This document shows, in pieces, positions 59,621-64,000 of a stretch of DNA of 64,000 bases. Within the stretch, counting starts at the first letter, position 1, and each line of letters starts with the position of its first letter. The translations under genes and the position numbers were made by a program. Source of the stretch: DUQW01 sp050953805. Lineage in GTDB: Bacteria; Bacillota_I; Bacilli_A; Acholeplasmatales; Acholeplasmataceae. The DNA lies in NCBI GenBank assembly GCA_050953805.1, contig JBMNNE010000002.1, positions 682,001-746,000 of the forward strand. The letters run 5' to 3'. The notes beneath the pieces are model-generated. The model was given only the letters and a program-made list of their open reading frames with translations. It had not been told where the DNA came from and made no database searches.

Positions 59621-60583
59621 TTATTTAGTTAATCCAACGGCTTTGTAAGCTGTGTTAATTAGTTTGTAATATGAAGTAGTAGTAATAGTAACACCTGCTA
59701 GTGGAGTTTTTGGTTCAGTTTTTAATCCATTCTTTAAGATGTCATCAGTAACTAATGCAACTTGTTCAAACCATTCTAATCTGTTAGTAGTTTTTAACCA
59801 AGTTTTGTATTCTTCTAAATTATCTGCAACTGATTTTTTAAATTGTGGAGCAAACATTCCGTAAGCATAACCTAATTCTTGTTTAGATTTTGCATTCCAA
59901 ACTAATCCAGTTTCTGAATCATTACCGTTAGCAGTTGCTTGTAAAGTATCAACAACGATCTTAGTAGCTTTTCCTTTTTCAACAGTTACTTCAACCCAAA
60001 CTACGTTTGGAATACCATAGTTCATAGTATGTTCAAAAGCAACTACTTTTCCAGCTTTTGCATTAGCAACAGCTGCTTTAGCTAATTTAGTATAGCCACC
60101 ATCGTTAATAGTTACACCAGTAATAGTTTTAATATCAGTAACATTTTCTGGTCCTTTTGCTAAAAATTCTGCTTCGATTAAATTAGCTTGTTCAAACCAT
60201 TCTTTTTTCGATGTTCATCCTTTAAGTTTTTGTTTGTAAGCCCATCTGCAGTTGAATTTTCTAGGGCCATCACCCTGCATATCCGATAATCATAACCTAA
60301 TTCTTTTTTAGTTTTTTCATTCCATGCTGAATCCGTCCATTTTCCACGTTATCAGCATCAACTGAGTGAACTGCGGTTCCTTGACGAGCATCAATGAAAT
60401 AGCTTACTACTTTACCTTTTTCAACAGTAACAGTAACTGAAGTAATCATCGGTGCTTTGTTGTAGGCAGTAATTTCAAACGCAGCTAAATTTACCATCTT
60501 GTTTAAATTCTTTTTCACCACAAGAAGCTAATGCTAATGCAGCTACGAAAACTAATATCATTGTAAAAAATCTTCTTCATCAT
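59621..60583 (-). pseudogene. Frameshifted lipoprotein gene with two FMN-binding-like repeats
   Basis: Read on the minus strand, a good ribosome site (AAGGAGGATATAT) precedes ATGATGAAGAAG at 60583. The next codons slip at a run of T: in the shifted frame the sequence is MILVFVAALALASCGEKEF, a normal lipobox. Another slip near 60490, a third near 60340, one more near 60280 and an in-frame TGA at 60217-60215 follow. From 60214 to 59621 the frame is open. The encoded text has two similar halves, each with a VTVEKGK strand, ELGYxYxM and EWFEQ, resembling FMN-binding-domain lipoproteins. The longest pieces are 59621-60025 and 60297-60521. Promoter and terminator remain intact. Sequencing error is possible but five lesions make decay likelier. 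Confidence 0.8.
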
Positions 60584-60635
60584 ATATATCCTCCTTAATT
60601 TTTCAAATGTAAAAATAGTTTTTCATTCCCTTACA

Positions 60636-60663
60636 ATTATAAAACAATTGCTAATTAAAGCAA
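60636..60663 (-). promoter_or_regulatory. Promoter of the decayed lipoprotein gene
   Basis: On the minus strand TTGCTT (60663-60658), 16 nt, TATAAT (60641-60636), about 53 nt before the start codon. Confidence 0.65.
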
Positions 60664-60804
60664 TCCAACATCAGAAAACAATGCACCTGAAATCGCTTCC
60701 AACACGGTTTTAAAAAATGTCTTATAATCTAAATGACTTAATAATAGAAAAAAGTAAGGTAAAAATGATAAAATACTACTGAGAGAGGTTTACATAATAT
60801 AGAC

Positions 60805-62628
60805 ATGAAATTAGACGACTTAACGAAACGGCAAAAACGAATAAGAAACTTCTCAATCATCGCTCACATCGATCACGGCAAATCAACTTTAGCTGATCGA
60901 TTATTAGAATACACTAACACGGTTAGTGAACGCGATATGAAAAATCAAGTTCTAGATTCCATGGATTTAGAACGCGAACGTGGGATTACCATTAAATTAA
61001 ATGCGGTAGAAGCCATCTATCAAGCTGATGATGGAAATGAATATATCATGCATTTAATTGATACCCCAGGTCATGTTGACTTTACTTATGAAGTTTCACG
61101 ATCTTTAGCAGCTTGTGAGGGGGCTGTTTTAGTCGTTGATGCTGTTCAAGGAATCCAAGCTCAAACCTTAGCTAATGTTTATTTAGCATTAGATAATGAG
61201 CTAGAAATTTTACCAGTAATTAATAAAATTGATTTACCTAGTGCTGATCCCGAAAGAGTTAAAAAAGAAATTGAAGATATTATTGGGATAGATACCTCTG
61301 ATCTAGTTTTAGCGAGTGCTAAAGATGGAATTGGAATTAAAGAAATATTAGAAATGATTGTGCGTGATGTTCCAGCTCCAAAAGGAGATGCAACAGCACC
61401 ACTTCAAGCTCTAGTCTTTGATTCGTTTTATGATCCTTATCGTGGCGTAATTCCGTTAATAAGGGTTAAAAACGGAACAATTAAAAAAGGTGACAAAATT
61501 AAATTAATGGCTTCTAAACAAACTTACGATGTTACTGAAGTTGGAGTATATTCACCGCATATGATTGAAAGAGATATTTTAGGACCCGGTTCGGTTGGTT
61601 ATTTAGTGGCGACGATTAAAGATATTTCTAATGTTAAAGTTGGGGATACGATTACTGATGCTAAAAATCCTGCTCATGAACCACTACCAGGATATCGAAA
61701 CTTAAATCCAGTGGTCTTTTGTGGATTATATCCGGTTGATAATGATGATTATATCAATTTAAAAGAAGCATTAGAAAAGCTTAAATTAAATGATTCATCT
61801 TTAGTTTATGAAGCAGAAACATCTCAAGCCCTAGGTTTTGGATTCAGATCAGGTTTCTTAGGACTATTACATATGGAAATAGTTCAAGAACGAATTAGAA
61901 GAGAATTTGGTGTCGAACTGATTGCCACAGCACCATCAGTAATTTATCATGTTTATTTAAATGATGGACAAATGATTAAAGTTGATAATCCGTCATCACT
62001 TCCAGAACCGCAATCAATTTTACGAATTGAAGAACCAATCGTAAAAGCGACGATTATGTCACCTGAGACATATGTTGGTCCAATTATGGAAATATGTCAA
62101 GCGAAACGTGGTCAGTTTATTACGATGTCCTATATTGATAAATCAAGAGTAACTATCGTTTACGAATTACCTTTATCAGAAATAGTTTATGATTTCTTTG
62201 ATAAGTTAAAGAGTGCAACTAAAGGTTATGCTTCATTTGATTATGATTTAGCCGGATATAAAGAATCGAAACTACAAAAGATGAATATTTTATTAAATGG
62301 GGAAGTAATTGATGCCCTAGCAGTTATTGTTCACCGTGATTTTGCATATCGTAGAGGCAAACAAATTACTGAAAAAATGGCTGAATTAATCCCAAGACAA
62401 ATGTTTGAGATTCCAGTGCAAGCGGCACTAGGATCAAAAATTATTGCAAGATCAACAATTAGAGCCTTAAGAAAAGATGTTTTAGCTAAATGTTATGGTG
62501 GAGATGTCTCAAGAAAGAAAAAACTCCTTCAAAAACAAAAAGAAGGAAAGAAAAAAATGAAAGCCATTGGTCGAGTTGATGTCCCACAAGAAGCATTCTT
62601 AGCGATATTATCTCATGGAGATGACTAA
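60805..62628 (+). CDS. lepA: Translation factor LepA (EF-4)
   Basis: A GTPase that can back-translocate or assist ribosomes. 607 aa. G1 AHIDHGKST at 20-28, G3 DTPGHVDF near 89, G4 NKIDLPSADP near 142. The unique LepA C-terminal domain contains KQITEKMAELIPRQMFEIPVQAA and the tail KKMKAIGRVDVPQEAFLAIL. Full length. Start: ATG with only a weak, distant AGAGAGG; TGATAAAAT at 60766-60774 is the likely -10. Followed by hemW with a one-base overlap (TAATG), as in Bacillus (lepA-hemW). Confidence 0.98.
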   Translation: MKLDDLTKRQKRIRNFSIIAHIDHGKSTLADRLLEYTNTVSERDMKNQVLDSMDLERERGITIKLNAVEAIYQADDGNEYIMHLIDTPGHVDFTYEVSRSLAACEGAVLVVDAVQGIQAQTLANVYLALDNELEILPVINKIDLPSADPERVKKEIEDIIGIDTSDLVLASAKDGIGIKEILEMIVRDVPAPKGDATAPLQALVFDSFYDPYRGVIPLIRVKNGTIKKGDKIKLMASKQTYDVTEVGVYSPHMIERDILGPGSVGYLVATIKDISNVKVGDTITDAKNPAHEPLPGYRNLNPVVFCGLYPVDNDDYINLKEALEKLKLNDSSLVYEAETSQALGFGFRSGFLGLLHMEIVQERIRREFGVELIATAPSVIYHVYLNDGQMIKVDNPSSLPEPQSILRIEEPIVKATIMSPETYVGPIMEICQAKRGQFITMSYIDKSRVTIVYELPLSEIVYDFFDKLKSATKGYASFDYDLAGYKESKLQKMNILLNGEVIDALAVIVHRDFAYRRGKQITEKMAELIPRQMFEIPVQAALGSKIIARSTIRALRKDVLAKCYGGDVSRKKKLLQKQKEGKKKMKAIGRVDVPQEAFLAILSHGDD

Positions 62629-63719
62629 TGTTAGGGCTCTATATCCACATTCCCTTTTGTAAGACAATTTGTCATTACTGTGATTTTGTTAAAGTTGGAA
62701 TAAAAAAAGAAAGTTTGAGATTAGAATATCTTGATACTCTAATTAATGAATTAAATCAGTATCAAGACTATTTTCATCAAATTGATACGATTTATCTTGG
62801 TGGCGGTACCCCAAATACTTTAACTAATGAAGAACTAATTAAATTATTTGAAGCATTAAAGCCAATTAAACCAGATGAATTTTCTATTGAGATTAATCCT
62901 GAGAGTTATACTGATGAACAGGGGGCTATCTTTAAACAATATGGAGTTAATCGGGTTTCAATTGGGGCCCAAACAACTAACGAAGATTTATTAAAGTTTT
63001 TGAACCGAAAACATAATAATAGCCATGTTATTAATGCGGTATCAAGTTTAAAAAATATGGGGATAAATAATATTAATTTAGATTTAATTTTTGCTATCCC
63101 TGGACAAACGATTAATGATGTAAAAAAAGATATTGAATTTTTCATTAATTTAGAGATTCCACATTTATCGTATTATAATTTAATCCTAGAAGAAAAGACA
63201 TATTTTCATTATTTATATAACCGAAATCAATTTCATGAAGTAGATGATCTATTATCAAGACAAATGTATGAAGAAGTTATTGATAAACTAACTAAACTGG
63301 GATATAATCATTATGAGATTTCAAATTTCTCCAAGCCCAATTATGAATCTAAACATAATTTGAAATATTGGAAATATAAAGATTATATCGGAATTGGTTT
63401 AGGTTCACACGGTTTACTAAATGGTAAAAGATTATATAATGAAAGATCCTTTAATAAGTATCTAAGAAAGACCTTATATAAAATAGAAGTTTTATCAAAA
63501 GAAGATCAAGTAACTGAAGAACTAATTATGGGATTAAGATTATCTAGTGGAGTTAATGTTAATAAGATTAATGCAAAATATGAGTTTAATCTTTATCAAA
63601 AGTTTCCTAAAATAAAGGAGATGAAAGAATTGAAGTTATTAACCGAAGAAGATGGTTACTTAAAATCAACTAAAGAAGGAATCTTCTTAGGTAATCAAGT
63701 CTTTCAAATATTTGTATGA
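62628..63719 (+). CDS. hemW: Radical SAM protein HemW
   Basis: 363 aa. The radical-SAM [4Fe-4S] motif is CxxxCxxC: Cys11, Cys15 and Cys18 in HIPFCKTICHYCDF. LGGGTPNTL near 56 and EINPESYT near 89 are typical, as is SIGAQTTNEDLLKFLNR near 111. HemW is named for its similarity to oxygen-independent coproporphyrinogen oxidase (HemN) but acts as a heme-binding/chaperone protein. This copy lacks the fourth Cys immediately after the cluster motif that HemN has (CDF, not CDFC). No heme synthesis gene is in the window. Start: ATG overlapping the lepA stop. The end overlaps xerD by 4 nt. Confidence 0.94.
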   Translation: MLGLYIHIPFCKTICHYCDFVKVGIKKESLRLEYLDTLINELNQYQDYFHQIDTIYLGGGTPNTLTNEELIKLFEALKPIKPDEFSIEINPESYTDEQGAIFKQYGVNRVSIGAQTTNEDLLKFLNRKHNNSHVINAVSSLKNMGINNINLDLIFAIPGQTINDVKKDIEFFINLEIPHLSYYNLILEEKTYFHYLYNRNQFHEVDDLLSRQMYEEVIDKLTKLGYNHYEISNFSKPNYESKHNLKYWKYKDYIGIGLGSHGLLNGKRLYNERSFNKYLRKTLYKIEVLSKEDQVTEELIMGLRLSSGVNVNKINAKYEFNLYQKFPKIKEMKELKLLTEEDGYLKSTKEGIFLGNQVFQIFV

Positions 63720-64000
63720 AATTTATTTTACGAGAATTTGAATCATATCTTCAATTAGAAAAGGGATTAAGTGAAAATACGATTAAATCATATTTAAAAG
63801 ACCTTGAACAATACACTAGTCATTTGTTAAAATATTATCATGTTAATGATCCTGAATTAATTGAAAAAAGACATATCGAAAACTTTCTTTCTACACTTAA
63901 TCGTCGTAAGTTATCACCTAAGACAATTGCTAGAAAGATTAGTGCGATTAAAAGTTTTCATCATTTCTTATTTATTGAAAAAGTAATTCCGGTTGATATT
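63716..64000 (+). CDS. xerD: Tyrosine recombinase XerD-like (3' end outside window)
   Basis: The first 95 codons only: the core-binding domain of a tyrosine recombinase (MKFILREFESYLQLEKGLS at the start, NTIKSYLKDLEQY, LSPKTIARKISAIKSFHHFL near the end). Xer proteins resolve chromosome dimers at dif. The catalytic domain lies beyond the right edge. Start: ATG in an ATGA overlap with hemW. XerD fits better than XerC or an integrase because of the sequence and the chromosomal housekeeping setting, but the visible part cannot decide. Confidence 0.85.
   Translation, partial: MKFILREFESYLQLEKGLSENTIKSYLKDLEQYTSHLLKYYHVNDPELIEKRHIENFLSTLNRRKLSPKTIARKISAIKSFHHFLFIEKVIPVDI

Noticed and set aside
60180..60260. 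TGA read as tryptophan (Mycoplasma code)
   Set aside because: Several genes end in TGA and all conserved Trp are TGG, so the standard code applies.

Overview
The window is 64 kb of AT-rich, gene-dense chromosome from a low-GC Firmicutes/Tenericutes-type bacterium. Many genes end in TGA and tryptophan is written TGG, so the standard bacterial code is used. This excludes Mycoplasma and Spiroplasma. FtsZ and SepF are present, RecU, RNase J, RNase HIII and MutS2 are Firmicutes-type, many genes are close to Acholeplasma/Izemoplasma-like homologues, and the tmRNA tag ends in -AFA. An Acholeplasmatales/Izemoplasmatales-like mollicute is my best guess; this is inference, not proof. No mobile element, CRISPR array, tRNA or rRNA gene was seen.

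Layout. 1-3.1 kb: end of mnmA, then recD2. 3.2-6.8 kb: a large repeat-bearing surface lipoprotein with an S41 protease domain. 6.87-7.2 kb: tmRNA (minus strand). 7.4-12.7 kb: a HAD phosphatase and two tandem MacB-type ABC ATPase-permease fusions. 12.8-21.9 kb: tgt, ftsZ, ychF, sepF, ileS, surE and three poorly known genes. 22-30 kb: nucleoside salvage (deoC, deoD, pdp) around ssb, pepV, thyA, folA and plsC. 30-31.8 kb: TPP riboswitch with a thiamine transporter, and recU. 32-36.6 kb: RNase J, then a three-gene transhydrogenase operon with a cre-like operator on its promoter. 36.6-45.5 kb: rarA, apt, rsh, dtd, hisS, aspS, dCMP deaminase and a SepM-like protease. 45.6-55.4 kb: lspA, rluD, rnhC, mutS2, trxA, truB, ribF, a c-di-AMP receptor, rpsO with a structured leader, and pnp. 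55.4-60.6 kb (minus strand apart from RNase P RNA): peroxiredoxin, RNase P RNA, a P-type ATPase behind a yybP-ykoY (Mn2+) riboswitch, and a decayed lipoprotein gene. 60.8 kb to the end: lepA, hemW and the start of xerD.

Most genes are packed into translationally coupled runs (ATGA and TAATG overlaps), separated by short intrinsic terminators that often serve both strands. The most notable points are: a TGT enzyme in which all four zinc ligands are replaced; a Mn2+ riboswitch in front of a calcium-type ATPase; a cre-like site covering the -35 box of the transhydrogenase operon; a thiamine transporter with an extra four-helix N-terminal half; near-identical 180-bp repeats in the surface protease; and a recently broken lipoprotein gene. 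I found no convincing wholly new system. The best candidates for follow-up are the zinc-less TGT and the Mn-controlled ATPase.
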